Notes: generated from the letters alone by a model not told the origin. A stretch of DNA of 20,047 nucleotides from an uncultured Flavobacteriales bacterium (GCA_946478775.1 CAMLDR010000070.1:1-20047); one strand, 5' to 3'. Positions 1 to 7,387 are shown, numbered from the stretch's first letter. Translations and numbers: made by a program.

Positions 1-25
1 TAGGATCTCAATTTTGTTACCTCAG

Positions 26-214
26 TTACCAATTGCCGATAAAGCCACAGGTATTGATGATGACAATTTCCGAGTCATCTTGTTTGGCTTCATGCTCCAC
101 TTCAAATTTATTGGCTTTCAATTGCGCCATCAAAACTTCGGAGTCAAAGGTATTCTTTGCACAGCCAAGCGTTACGACATTTACTTTATTCTTACGAAGT
201 GTTTTTGTTTTCAT
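26..214 (-). pseudogene. rimO: RimO N-terminal fragment (ribosomal protein S12 methylthiotransferase), open frame broken near window edge
   Basis: RimO is a radical-SAM enzyme that methylthiolates an aspartate of ribosomal protein S12. The visible part is the N-terminal half of the UPF0004 domain: a start at MKTKTLRKNKVNV, the VTLGCAKNTFDSE motif with the first cluster cysteine, and IINTCGF with the second. After FI-G-N the frame reads W and then TAA at 26-28, where RimO proteins normally continue with D-x-A-K-x-E-S and then the radical-SAM CxxxCxxC domain. The first 31 or so bases of the window therefore do not look like rimO. I chose the ATG at 214 over the upstream TTG at 226. The break could be an insertion, a frameshift or misjoin, or an assembly boundary, so 'pseudogene' is provisional. 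The identity of the fragment is secure. Confidence 0.75.
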
Positions 215-265
215 GAAATCAACCAAAAGGGGTGCAACGCTTATGCCAGGGCTTCAGCGGAGGTG

Positions 266-273
266 CAAAGATA
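266..273 (-). promoter_or_regulatory. Putative rimO -7 box
   Basis: The minus strand reads TATCTTTG, an exact match to the Bacteroidota -7 consensus TAnnTTTG, about 50 bases upstream of the rimO ATG. No TTG (-33) is seen at the usual 17-23 base spacing, so support rests on the -7 box alone. The same octamer precedes dnaB and tgt in this window. Confidence 0.35.
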
Positions 274-318
274 CGACTAGTAATTCAATATTTAAAATGT
301 AAAATCCGGAATGCTATA

Positions 319-358
319 AAACCTGTAGGGGCGCGATTAATCGCGCCCCTACAGGTTT
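319..358. repeat. Perfect 40-bp palindrome behind lgt (terminator-like, GTAGGGGCG family)
   Basis: Positions 319-338 are exactly the reverse complement of 339-358, with no unpaired loop. The core is GTAGGGGCGCGATT and its complement. It begins 13 bases past the lgt stop codon and lies upstream of the rimO promoter, where it could end lgt transcription. No strong U-run follows on the minus strand, so it may instead be a repetitive extragenic palindrome. A near-identical core recurs at 6571-6610 and a related one at 15481-15514. Confidence 0.8.
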
Positions 359-371
359 ATCTATAAAAACT

Positions 372-1262
372 TTACTTCAAAGGAAGCGGTGTTGCAACTG
401 CTTCGTCAAATTTGGCTTGTTCTTTTTCGGGGACTTTGCGGAAGGTTAAGTACAATCCGATCAGGATGAAGGGAATACTCAATAACTGTCCTGTATTCAA
501 GGCCCAAACATCATCTCGTGAGGTTTGTCCCACTTTAATGAACTCAATAACAAATCGTGCAGTCCAGATCAGGATCATGAACATCCCGAATAATCTTCCC
601 GGAATTGCTTTTGCGCTCGTTTTCCAATACATCCTCATCAGAACTATGAATGAAAACAAATAAGTAATCGCTTCATATAATTGTGCCGGATGACGCGGAA
701 CAACCTGATTTCCTACTAAATATTCAGGTCCTGCGTTGTAAAAATTAAATCCCCAGGGAAGATCTGTTGGTGTTCCGATAATTTCGTGATTTACGAGATT
801 CCCCAAGCGAATAAAACATCCCGCAATGGCAATCGGAGCTACGATCCGGTCTAAAATCCATAACATGGGCCTGCGAACGACACTTCTGGAATAAACATAC
901 AACATGATCAGGATCATAATTGCTGCACCGTGACTTGCCAAACCTCCTTCCCATACTTTCAAAATGGATAAAGGATGTGAAAAATAACCTTCTTCGATTA
1001 ATCTTCCGCTCGTGTCGAATTGGTCCCAATAAGGCCCGTAGAATAACACATGTCCCAAACGTGCACCGATGATGGTTGCCGGAACGACGTAAAGTAATAA
1101 CTTATCCAGGTATTTTTCAGAGATTTCTTCCGATTTAAACATTCTTTTGATAATGTAATATCCGAAGATCATTCCTCCTACGAACAACAATCCGTATAAG
1201 TTCGGTGTAGACCATCCGTCTACTAATTGTGAATCTACTGTCCAGTCAATTGCTAATTCCAC
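372..1262 (-). CDS. lgt: Prolipoprotein diacylglyceryl transferase
   Basis: Lgt transfers a diacylglyceryl group from phosphatidylglycerol to the lipobox cysteine of prolipoproteins in the inner membrane, the first step of lipoprotein maturation. The 296-residue protein shows about seven hydrophobic segments and the family signatures in order: IIGARLGHVLFY (64-75), WEGGLASHG (104-112, H111 matching E. coli H103), the Lgt signature IRLGNLVNHEIIG (151-163, with the invariant Arg and Asn), RHPAQLYE (190-197) and R..IEF (236-241). The start codon is GTG at 1260-1262; no better ATG is visible. It lies 32 bases behind the trhO stop and may be co-transcribed with it, although an imperfect -7 box (TATCTTCG, 1281-1288) could give it its own promoter. 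Two obvious Lgt substrates are encoded in this window at about 10.0-10.5 kb. Confidence 0.96.
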   Translation of the reverse strand: MELAIDWTVDSQLVDGWSTPNLYGLLFVGGMIFGYYIIKRMFKSEEISEKYLDKLLLYVVPATIIGARLGHVLFYGPYWDQFDTSGRLIEEGYFSHPLSILKVWEGGLASHGAAIMILIMLYVYSRSVVRRPMLWILDRIVAPIAIAGCFIRLGNLVNHEIIGTPTDLPWGFNFYNAGPEYLVGNQVVPRHPAQLYEAITYLFSFIVLMRMYWKTSAKAIPGRLFGMFMILIWTARFVIEFIKVGQTSRDDVWALNTGQLLSIPFILIGLYLTFRKVPEKEQAKFDEAVATPLPLK

Positions 1263-1294
1263 GTGCTTGATTTTGTTGGTCGAAGATACTTGTT

Positions 1295-2338
1295 TTATTG
1301 ATTCAATTTCTGCAACAAATGCTCCGCTCGTCCTTTTTTGAATATTTTATTGCTGTTGTCCAGCCCTTTTCGCAAGGCTTTTTGCTCTTCCAAAGAAAGG
1401 TGGGTGATTTCCTGGCATTCCGGAGTACAACAGCTTTCGTATTTAGCGGTACATTTCTCACACTGGATAAACAGTAAATGACAGGCTTCATTCGCACAAT
1501 TCACATGTACGTCTGCCGGTTCGCCGCATTGATGGCAGTTTGAAACAATATCGTCCGTAATGCGTTCTCCGCGTCGTTCATCAAATACAAAGTTCTTACC
1601 TATGAAACGGTTTTCCAATCCTTTTTCCTTACACTCATTGGCATACTTGATGATCCCCCCTTCCAGCTGATGTACATTCTTAAATCCGCGGTGCTTGAAC
1701 CAGGCCGATGCTTTTTCACAGCGAATTCCTCCGGTACAATACATCACGATGTTTTTATCTTCGTTTCCTTTCAAATAAGCGTCTTCGATGATCGGCAGGG
1801 ATTCCCGGAACGTGTCTACATCCGGTAGAATCGCGCCTTTGAAATGGCCCACTTCGTGTTCGTAGTGATTTCTAAAATCGATCAAAATGGTGTTCGGGTC
1901 CTTTGTAAGTTCGTTAAACTCTTCTGCTTTCAGGTGCTTGCCGATATCCCTCACATCAAAAGATTCATCACTCAAACCATCTGCCAGGATCTTGCTTCTA
2001 ACTTTCACCTTTAATTTCAGGAAAGGGAATTCTGCTCCTTCTTCCTCTACCGCGATATTCAACCGCACTCCATCCAAAAAATCAATGGAATAAAGGCTGT
2101 CGCGAAAATCATTTAACCGGTCTGTCGGAACAGAGATCTGTGCATTAATTCCTTCATTGGCCACATAAATGCGTCCCAAAACCTGGCAGCTGTCCAATAA
2201 TTGGTATAAGTAATCTCTGAAAATTTGAGGATTGGCAATTTTTGCATACTTATAGAATGAGATCGTCACCAACTCGTGACCTGCCTCGCGCAATTTTTGC
2301 TCTAATTCCTCCTTACTAAATGTGTTCCACAGTTGCAT
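1295..2338 (-). CDS. trhO: tRNA uridine(34) hydroxylase, rhodanese family
   Basis: TrhO (formerly YceA) makes 5-hydroxyuridine at wobble position 34 of certain tRNAs using molecular oxygen. The protein has 347 residues from the chosen start. It begins with the acylphosphatase-like N-terminal domain (GRIYVANEGINAQIS, 55-69), followed by a rhodanese domain (LIDFRNHYEHEVGHFKGA, 152-169) with the active-site loop CTGGIRCEKA (catalytic C201, second C207). The C-terminal tail is very cysteine-rich (CxxC pairs at 268-271 and 293-296, further Cys at 281, 286, 303, 304 and 308), which suggests metal binding. An in-frame extension to 2431 exists but would run through the promoter and a hairpin, so the ATG at 2338 (MQLWNTFS) is preferred. 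lgt follows 32 bases downstream. Confidence 0.94.
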   Translation of the reverse strand: MQLWNTFSKEELEQKLREAGHELVTISFYKYAKIANPQIFRDYLYQLLDSCQVLGRIYVANEGINAQISVPTDRLNDFRDSLYSIDFLDGVRLNIAVEEEGAEFPFLKLKVKVRSKILADGLSDESFDVRDIGKHLKAEEFNELTKDPNTILIDFRNHYEHEVGHFKGAILPDVDTFRESLPIIEDAYLKGNEDKNIVMYCTGGIRCEKASAWFKHRGFKNVHQLEGGIIKYANECKEKGLENRFIGKNFVFDERRGERITDDIVSNCHQCGEPADVHVNCANEACHLLFIQCEKCTAKYESCCTPECQEITHLSLEEQKALRKGLDNSNKIFKKGRAEHLLQKLNQ

Positions 2339-2367
2339 GCTATGTTTGTTTTTGTAAAAAGTTAGCA

Positions 2368-2398
2368 CAAAAGTAAGGAGTAATTCGTGAATCGGCAA
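2368..2398 (-). promoter_or_regulatory. trhO promoter (-33 TTG, 20-base spacer, -7 TACTTTTG)
   Basis: On the minus strand TTG at 2398-2396 is followed after 20 bases by TACTTTTG at 2375-2368, matching the Bacteroidota sigma-A pattern TTG-N17-23-TAnnTTTG. Predicted transcription would start near 2361, giving a leader of about 20 bases before the ATG at 2338. This is the best-formed promoter in the window and supports the shorter trhO start. Confidence 0.6.
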
Positions 2399-2435
2399 TA
2401 GTAAACCGTGAGTGTTTGCACTTTTATACAAAAGA

Positions 2436-2469
2436 GAAACTCCGGCTTACCGAAGCAAACCGGAGTTTC
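2436..2469 (-). terminator. Hairpin, possible terminator between the exported-protein gene and trhO
   Basis: GAAACTCCGG (2436-2445) pairs perfectly with CCGGAGTTTC (2460-2469) across a 14-base loop. On the minus strand the stem is followed by TCTTTTGTAT, a modest U-rich tail. It lies upstream of the trhO promoter, which suits insulation of trhO from the upstream gene, but it is about 210 bases past that gene's stop. Confidence 0.45.
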
Positions 2470-2606
2470 AACTTAAACCTAACCCCTAAATTTATCTGGC
2501 TCATGGAAAGCCATACCTAAAACACATCTATTCACAGTTACCACACTGTAGATAATTCATATACGATAGAAACTGGTTTTTGGATTTTGGAGGGGAAATA
2601 TTGTGT

Positions 2607-2667
2607 CTTCGACTACACTAAGCCACCTTTTTATTGAGTATCGAAAGGTCACTGAGCGTAGTCGAAG
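2607..2667. repeat. REP-like inverted repeat, CTTCGACTACGCTCAGTGACCT type
   Basis: Left arm 2607-2628 and right arm 2646-2667 are complementary at 18 of 22 positions around a 17-base loop. The right arm reads GGTCACTGAGCGTAGTCGAA on the plus strand. From general knowledge, this sequence type is a frequent intergenic repeat in Bacteroidota chromosomes. It starts 11 bases past the stop of the exported-protein gene on the minus strand and could also act as that gene's 3' hairpin. Confidence 0.65.
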
Positions 2668-2677
2668 GGAACCTTTT

Positions 2678-3931
2678 TTACGTTTTCCGTTTCTGCTTCT
2701 TAGCTGCCGGAAATAAAATATTATTTAAAATCAAACGGTAACCCGGAGAATTGGGATGCAAATTCAAATCTGTTGGAGGATCTCCTACTTTGTGCTGAAA
2801 ATCTTCCGGGTCATGACCTCCGTAAAACGTCCAGGTTCCCTGCCCCAGTTCGCCGTGAATGTAGCGCGCAGTATTCAATGCTTTATTCTCACCCATCACC
2901 AATACATTCGATTTGATCAGATCACGTTTAAAATCGGTTGTCTGCCCCATGAAACCATCAATCACATCGGTGTGGCATTGGGTCAGCATAGTTGGAACAA
3001 CATCCCATTTGGCAGAAAAATCTGAAAGCATGAACTTATCCTGACTTTCGGGCAAACGGTGCAATTCCGTTCCGTCGATATTGGAATATTCGTAAACCAT
3101 CGGATCTTGAACCAAAATAAAATCCTTAAACGCAAAGGTCATGTTGTAGTCTAATTTGTTCTGACAGTTAGGATCTCTGGAATCTCCGTCAAACATCCGT
3201 TCACAAACATCTGTTTCATGAGCCGACAAAGCGATGTCAAAACTATCCGTTCCGCTGCACATCGTGAACAAAAAGCCTCCTCCGATCACAAAATTCCGCA
3301 GGTTATTTGCAACGGCCAGTTTCAATTGAGAGACTTTCGCAAACCCTAAATCAGCCGCTGACTTCTCTGCATCAGCAACCTGGTTCACATACCAGGCTTC
3401 CCGGTGAAAGGAAGCGTAAAATTTCCCGTATTGTCCCGTAAAATCTTCGTGATGCAAATGCAGCCAGTCGTATTTTGGAAGAACTCCCATTACGATTGCT
3501 GAATCGTAAATCTTGTCGTAAGGAATTTCGGCATAATCCAGGACCATCGTCACCGCATCGTCCCAGGGCAAAGCACTATTGGGTGTGTAAACTGCAATTT
3601 TGGGAGCTTTTTCCAACTGAACAATTTCCATGTTCACTTCCGGATTGGCAATTTCTGTCCGGATGGCATTGACCTGTCCGTCGGCGACTACCTCATAGCT
3701 CACTCCTCGGATAATCAATTCTTCTTCGATGGTCCGCAAATGAGGAAATAAAAAAGAACCGCCGCGATAATTCAGAAGCCATTCCATCACCACTCCGTTT
3801 TCAAGCACCCAGAAAGAAACGCCATAAGCCTTCAAATGATTGGCTTGTTTCTCATCCATCGGCACCAGGATAGAAGAAGCTGAAACGGTTTTAACAACGA
3901 TCAGAAATGCGATTGTCAGGAAAAATTTCAT
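2678..3931 (-). CDS. Exported Bacteroidota-conserved protein (often labelled 'asparagine synthetase B'); function unknown
   Basis: The protein has 417 residues with an N-terminal signal peptide (MKFFLTIAFLIVVKTVSASS), so it is predicted to be periplasmic or surface-exposed. I recognise it as a family conserved in Bacteroidota whose database name is usually 'asparagine synthetase B'. It shows none of that enzyme's features: there is no N-terminal Cys-2 glutaminase domain and no SGGxDS ATP-pyrophosphatase loop. The conserved-looking stretches are WLLNYRGGSFLFP (51-63), DWLHLHHEDFTGQYGKFY (155-172), GGGFLFTMCSGTDSFD (217-232) and GTWTFYGGHDPED (365-377). The glycine-rich strand leading to M-C-S-G, and the late Gly-His-Asp-Pro, recall class-I glutamine-amidotransferase-like folds, with C225 as a possible nucleophile; this is inference only. 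It is monocistronic, and a REP-like hairpin follows it. Confidence 0.8.
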   Translation of the reverse strand: MKFFLTIAFLIVVKTVSASSILVPMDEKQANHLKAYGVSFWVLENGVVMEWLLNYRGGSFLFPHLRTIEEELIIRGVSYEVVADGQVNAIRTEIANPEVNMEIVQLEKAPKIAVYTPNSALPWDDAVTMVLDYAEIPYDKIYDSAIVMGVLPKYDWLHLHHEDFTGQYGKFYASFHREAWYVNQVADAEKSAADLGFAKVSQLKLAVANNLRNFVIGGGFLFTMCSGTDSFDIALSAHETDVCERMFDGDSRDPNCQNKLDYNMTFAFKDFILVQDPMVYEYSNIDGTELHRLPESQDKFMLSDFSAKWDVVPTMLTQCHTDVIDGFMGQTTDFKRDLIKSNVLVMGENKALNTARYIHGELGQGTWTFYGGHDPEDFQHKVGDPPTDLNLHPNSPGYRLILNNILFPAAKKQKRKT

Positions 3932-4010
3932 AATTCTTTTATGATAGACACTAAATTTAATTCAAAAATGAAATAACGTCCGACTTACAACATAAATTGT
4001 GAGTCAAAAG

Positions 4011-5588
4011 TTAAAACGGTGGTTCCTCCGGTCCGTTGAAATCTTCGTCCGGAACATTGTTCATGTTACTTCCCAATGTAATGGTTCTCGGAGATTCGTC
4101 AAAACCTCTGTTCATAGACATTCCGGCACTCATTGCATTCGGATTGAAATCATTGCCCGGGGCATTGTTGTACTGATCTTCCATGTTTTCGAAACGCGCA
4201 TATTTTCCAACGAAACGCATCCGTACATTTTCCAATCCGCCATTCCGGTGCTTGGCAATGATCACCTCACCAACTCCTTCATTGGAAGAACCATCTTCTG
4301 CTGTGGTAATTCCGTAGTATTCCGGGCGGTATAAGAACGCCACGATATCGGCATCCTGCTCAATCGCTCCCGATTCACGTAAGTCTGAAAGTACCGGCCG
4401 CTTATCTCCACCGCGCGTTTCTACCGAACGGGAAAGCTGTGAAAGGGCGATAATCGGAATATTTAATTCTTTGGCAATTTCTTTAATGGAACGGGAAATT
4501 GTTGAAATCTCCTGCTCGCGGTTTCCGGTGCCTTTTCCACCACCTGCCGACATCAGCTGCAGGTAATCGATGATCACCATCTGGATATCGTACTGCATTT
4601 TCAATCGACGGCATTTTGCACGCAAATCAAAGACACTCAATCCGGGCGTATCGTCAATATAGATCGGCGCTTCCGCCAATTTTGTCACGCGGCTGTATAA
4701 CTGCTGGAATTCGTATTCTTCCAGTTTTCCTTTTCTTAGTTTCTCTGCCGAAATCATACTTTCTGCGGAGATCAGACGTTTTACCAATTGAACGGAAGAC
4801 ATCTCCAGGGAGAACACGGCCACTCCCATATTGAAATCAACAGCGGTATTTCGCGCCATGGATAGTACAAAAGCCGTTTTTCCCATCGCCGGACGAGCTG
4901 CAATTACGATCATGTCTGATTTCTGCCACCCGGAAGTCACCTCATCCAGTTTCCGGAAACCGGTTGGAACTCCGGAAAGTCCGTCACTGTTCTTAGCTGC
5001 CTGTTCGATTTCCTTAATCGCTTCGCTCACCACCACATTCATGGTAGAAACGGATTTCTTCATATTGTTTTCGGCAATCCCGAATAAAGCTCCTTCTGCT
5101 TTGGTCAATAATTCAAACACATCGGATGTTTCATCGTAAGCATCTCTCAGTGTTTCGGAACACATGCGGATAATTTCGCGCTGAATGTGTTTTTGGGAAA
5201 TGATCCGCGCATGGTATTCGATATGGGCAACTGAGCCCACACGCTGGGTCAGGGAAGACAAATAAACAACTCCTCCACAAGCTTCCAGTTCGCCGCGCTG
5301 CTTTAATTTTTCAGCAACGGTCAATAAGTCAATCGGATTGGAAGTTCCGAATAATTCCCTGATTGCTCCGTAAATGTAAGTGTGTTTCGGATCGTAAAAG
5401 CTTTCAGCCGACAACATATCGATGGTGTCTGTCACGGCATTTTTATCCAGCATCATTGCTCCGAGAACGGCCTGTTCTACATCAATAGCCTGAGGTGGTA
5501 TTTTCCCCATTTCATTTGCGAGCGGTAAAATTGTATTCTTGGTACGAGCACCTACCCTTCGGGTATTGTTCGGTTGTTGTTCTTCCAT
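4011..5588 (-). CDS. dnaB: Replicative DNA helicase DnaB
   Basis: DnaB is the hexameric 5'-3' helicase that unwinds the replication fork and recruits primase. The 525-residue protein has an N-terminal helical domain (PPQAIDVEQAVLGAMMLD, about 31-48), a linker, and a RecA-like domain with Walker A ARPAMGKT (231-238), Walker B VIIDYLQL (338-345), an ALSQLSRSVE motif (381-390) and the likely arginine finger in FLYRPEYY (R421). A flexible, Asn/Met-rich tail ends in GPEEPPF. No intein interrupts the Walker or RecA motifs. The start at 5588 gives a 26-residue Thr/Arg-rich tail before MGKIPPQ, which is normal for flavobacterial DnaB. The -7 box lies only four bases upstream, so the mRNA may be leaderless; Met27 (5510) is the alternative start. 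Confidence 0.97.
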   Translation of the reverse strand: MEEQQPNNTRRVGARTKNTILPLANEMGKIPPQAIDVEQAVLGAMMLDKNAVTDTIDMLSAESFYDPKHTYIYGAIRELFGTSNPIDLLTVAEKLKQRGELEACGGVVYLSSLTQRVGSVAHIEYHARIISQKHIQREIIRMCSETLRDAYDETSDVFELLTKAEGALFGIAENNMKKSVSTMNVVVSEAIKEIEQAAKNSDGLSGVPTGFRKLDEVTSGWQKSDMIVIAARPAMGKTAFVLSMARNTAVDFNMGVAVFSLEMSSVQLVKRLISAESMISAEKLRKGKLEEYEFQQLYSRVTKLAEAPIYIDDTPGLSVFDLRAKCRRLKMQYDIQMVIIDYLQLMSAGGGKGTGNREQEISTISRSIKEIAKELNIPIIALSQLSRSVETRGGDKRPVLSDLRESGAIEQDADIVAFLYRPEYYGITTAEDGSSNEGVGEVIIAKHRNGGLENVRMRFVGKYARFENMEDQYNNAPGNDFNPNAMSAGMSMNRGFDESPRTITLGSNMNNVPDEDFNGPEEPPF

Positions 5589-5592
5589 TTAG

Positions 5593-5600
5593 CAAAGATA
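5593..5600 (-). promoter_or_regulatory. Putative dnaB -7 box
   Basis: The minus strand reads TATCTTTG immediately before CTAAATG. The end of the box is four bases from the ATG, so transcription would begin at or next to the start codon. No clear -33 TTG is visible at the normal distance. Confidence 0.42.
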
Positions 5601-5672
5601 CAGAATCAAAAGTTTGCTTTGGAGCGAAACTTTAAGAATTAGTTACAACAAGTTAATGAACAGGTTATGAAC

Positions 5673-5713
5673 AAAAAAAGCCCGAAGCAGCTGTTTCCAT
5701 CACTTCGGGCTTT
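5673..5713 (-). terminator. Intrinsic terminator of the beta-barrel gene
   Basis: On the minus strand an 11-bp stem (AAAGCCCGAAG at 5713-5703 with CTTCGGGCTTT at 5687-5677) closes a 15-base loop and runs into seven consecutive T at 5679-5673. It starts 24 bases past the stop at 5738. This is a textbook rho-independent terminator and also separates this gene from dnaB. Confidence 0.9.
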
Positions 5714-5737
5714 CCAAACCAATAATTGGCTTCGAGA

Positions 5738-6376
5738 CTAGAATCTGTAACCCAGTGTAAGCTGAAGCCATTGATTTTTATAGCGTGGAGCGGATGAGGA
5801 ACCATCTCCATGGTTCGTTTGAAAGTCCCATCCTGCTCTCGGAGACACCACAAAGTGGTTTACGTTTACATCGAAGCCCACCACTGCTCCCAATGTATTT
5901 CTGCGAATATCGTTGTCAAATTCCCTGGATTCTGTCACAGAACTGGATCCGGCAGTAAACCGGTCTTCCTGGCTCAAAAGGAAAGCATATTGCGGACCGG
6001 CAACAATCGTAACTATTCTGGAAGGTTTAAAGGTGAAAAGAAGCGGCACTTCCAGGTAATTCGTGGTACGTTTGAAGGAATAGTCTTCTCCCAGCATGAC
6101 TCCCGAACCCTGGAATCCTTTTTGAGCAAACAAAACTTCCGGCTGAACCCCTATGAATCTACCTATCGGGATATGTAAGAATGCCCCTCCAACAAAACCG
6201 GCTTTTCCGTTCGCTTCAAAGTCATTGGCTCTTTCATCCCAAACATTGGAATAGTTAGCACCTGCTTTAACCCCTAATTTTAAGTTTCCTCTGAAATCTT
6301 TTAATTCCGTCTGTGCATTCAAATTCATCCCGAATATTGAAGTACATGCTATCAACATTATCGTAACCTTTTTCAT
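5738..6376 (-). CDS. Outer-membrane beta-barrel protein (porin family, PorT-like)
   Basis: The protein has 212 residues with a signal peptide MKKVTIMLIACTSIFGMNLNAQ, probably cleaved after NAQ. The mature part starts with FRGNLKLGVKAGANYSNVW, the usual first strand of the Bacteroidota OMP_b-brl_2/porT group. It continues with alternating amphipathic strands (GFVGGAFLHIPIGRFIGVQPEVLFAQKG; TTNYLEVPLLFTFKP; ...). It ends in LTLGYRF, and a C-terminal aromatic residue is expected for BAM-dependent insertion. The size suggests an eight-stranded barrel. Substrate and role are unknown. It is a single-gene unit with its own terminator, and no convincing TAnnTTTG promoter was found in the AT-rich upstream region. 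Confidence 0.85.
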   Translation of the reverse strand: MKKVTIMLIACTSIFGMNLNAQTELKDFRGNLKLGVKAGANYSNVWDERANDFEANGKAGFVGGAFLHIPIGRFIGVQPEVLFAQKGFQGSGVMLGEDYSFKRTTNYLEVPLLFTFKPSRIVTIVAGPQYAFLLSQEDRFTAGSSSVTESREFDNDIRRNTLGAVVGFDVNVNHFVVSPRAGWDFQTNHGDGSSSAPRYKNQWLQLTLGYRF

Positions 6377-6570
6377 TTTTCGCTAGTTTGAACGTTTGAG
6401 TCCAAACAGGCCAAATCCGTGCCCGCACAAGGCAAACACGTTCTTAAAAAAACTTAAACACCAGGCTGGACAAACCTTTCAGAAGAACTTTGAAAGAATG
6501 TGGTTCGTGCCAAAAACACGGATAAATTTCATTTTGAAAAAGGCAGGTTTCATTTTGGAAGAATTCAGCC

Positions 6571-6610
6571 AAATAAGTAGGGGCCCGATTAATCGCGCCC
6601 CTGCTTATTT
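6571..6610. repeat. 40-bp imperfect palindrome behind xthA (second GTAGGGGCG copy)
   Basis: The arms 6571-6590 and 6591-6610 pair at 18 of 20 positions. The core GTAGGGGC(C/G)CGATT matches the palindrome at 319-358, but the outer arms differ (AAATAAG instead of AAACCT) and are still self-complementary. It lies 12 bases past the xthA stop on the minus strand, the same position as the first copy behind lgt. It could act as a 3' hairpin or terminator. Confidence 0.75.
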
Positions 6611-6622
6611 CTTATTTAGTAA

Positions 6623-7387
6623 TCACAAACTCAACTCCAATCCAACCGGACAATGATCCGATCCCAAAATTTCATTATGGATGGTTGCCGCTTTCAAATT
6701 GGGAACAAATGCTTCGGAAACCAAGAAATAGTCAATCCGCCAGCCAACGTTCTTCTCTCTTGCGCCGCCACGGTAACTCCACCAGGAATATTTGATCTCG
6801 TCTCCGTTCAGTAAACGCCAGGAATCAATCAAGCCGCTGCCTATGAATGCATCCATTCCGTCAATTTCTTCCTGCATATATCCGGCCGATTTATTGTAAT
6901 TCGCTTTTGGACGCGCCAAATCAATTGCTTTATGGGCCACATTGAAATCACCGCAAACAATCACCGGCTTCTTCGCTTCCAGCTTTTTTAAATACAACAG
7001 AAAATCCGCATCCCAGGCCTGGCGGTAAGGTAAACGCAATAATTCGCTCCCGGAATTGGGAACGTAAACCGTGATCAGGTAAAATTTGTCGTACTCCGCA
7101 CAGATAACTCTTCCCTCTTCGTCGTGCTCAGCAACTCCCATGTCGTAAACCACCGAAATCGGCTCTGTCTTTGAAATAATGGCCGTCCCGGAATATCCTT
7201 TCCGCCCTGCTTCATTTGCATAAACGAAGGGATAACCCAAAGGCTTCACTGTTTCCAGTACCTGCTCCACTGTTGCTTTAGTCTCCTGCAGACAAATCAC
7301 ATCAGCCTGCATTTCTTTCATGTCGGTTAAAAAAGATTTTCCTGCAATTGCGCGGATTCCGTTCACGTTAAAGGATAGAAGTTTCAT
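6623..7387 (-). CDS. xthA: Exodeoxyribonuclease III (AP endonuclease, ExoIII/APE1 family)
   Basis: This Mg-dependent enzyme cuts DNA at abasic sites and removes 3' blocks in base-excision repair. The protein has 254 residues from MKLLSFNVNGIRA, the invariant start of the family. Active-site residues are all present: N7, E35 in LQETK, Y108/N111 in VYVPN, D147 and N149 in GDFNVAH, D219 in WRIDYFLVS, and the D244-H245 pair in GSDHCPVGLEL. The frame extends upstream to 7462, but those residues (MKGKKFHFFLL...) are not part of the family, so the ATG at 7387 is chosen. It stands alone, divergent from mutS2 across a repeat-bearing spacer. Confidence 0.95.
   Translation of the reverse strand: MKLLSFNVNGIRAIAGKSFLTDMKEMQADVICLQETKATVEQVLETVKPLGYPFVYANEAGRKGYSGTAIISKTEPISVVYDMGVAEHDEEGRVICAEYDKFYLITVYVPNSGSELLRLPYRQAWDADFLLYLKKLEAKKPVIVCGDFNVAHKAIDLARPKANYNKSAGYMQEEIDGMDAFIGSGLIDSWRLLNGDEIKYSWWSYRGGAREKNVGWRIDYFLVSEAFVPNLKAATIHNEILGSDHCPVGLELSL

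Larger units (their letters stand above)
2339..2677. other. Gene-free spacer of 339 bases
   Basis: This spacer between the exported-protein gene and trhO holds the trhO promoter, a 10-bp-arm hairpin (2436-2469) and a REP-like inverted repeat (2607-2667). In the remaining 2470-2606 I see no ORF with family resemblance, no tRNA and no strong structure. Confidence 0.6.

Noticed and set aside
14..302. Plus-strand ORFs over the rimO fragment
   Set aside because: They are antisense to a recognisable RimO N-terminus and show no family features.
2339..2431. N-terminal extension of trhO to 2431
   Set aside because: It would read through the best promoter in the window and is not family-like; the ATG at 2338 begins the conserved part.
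4011..5588. Intein in DnaB
   Set aside because: Walker A, Walker B and the C-terminal motifs are continuous at normal spacing in a 525-residue protein.
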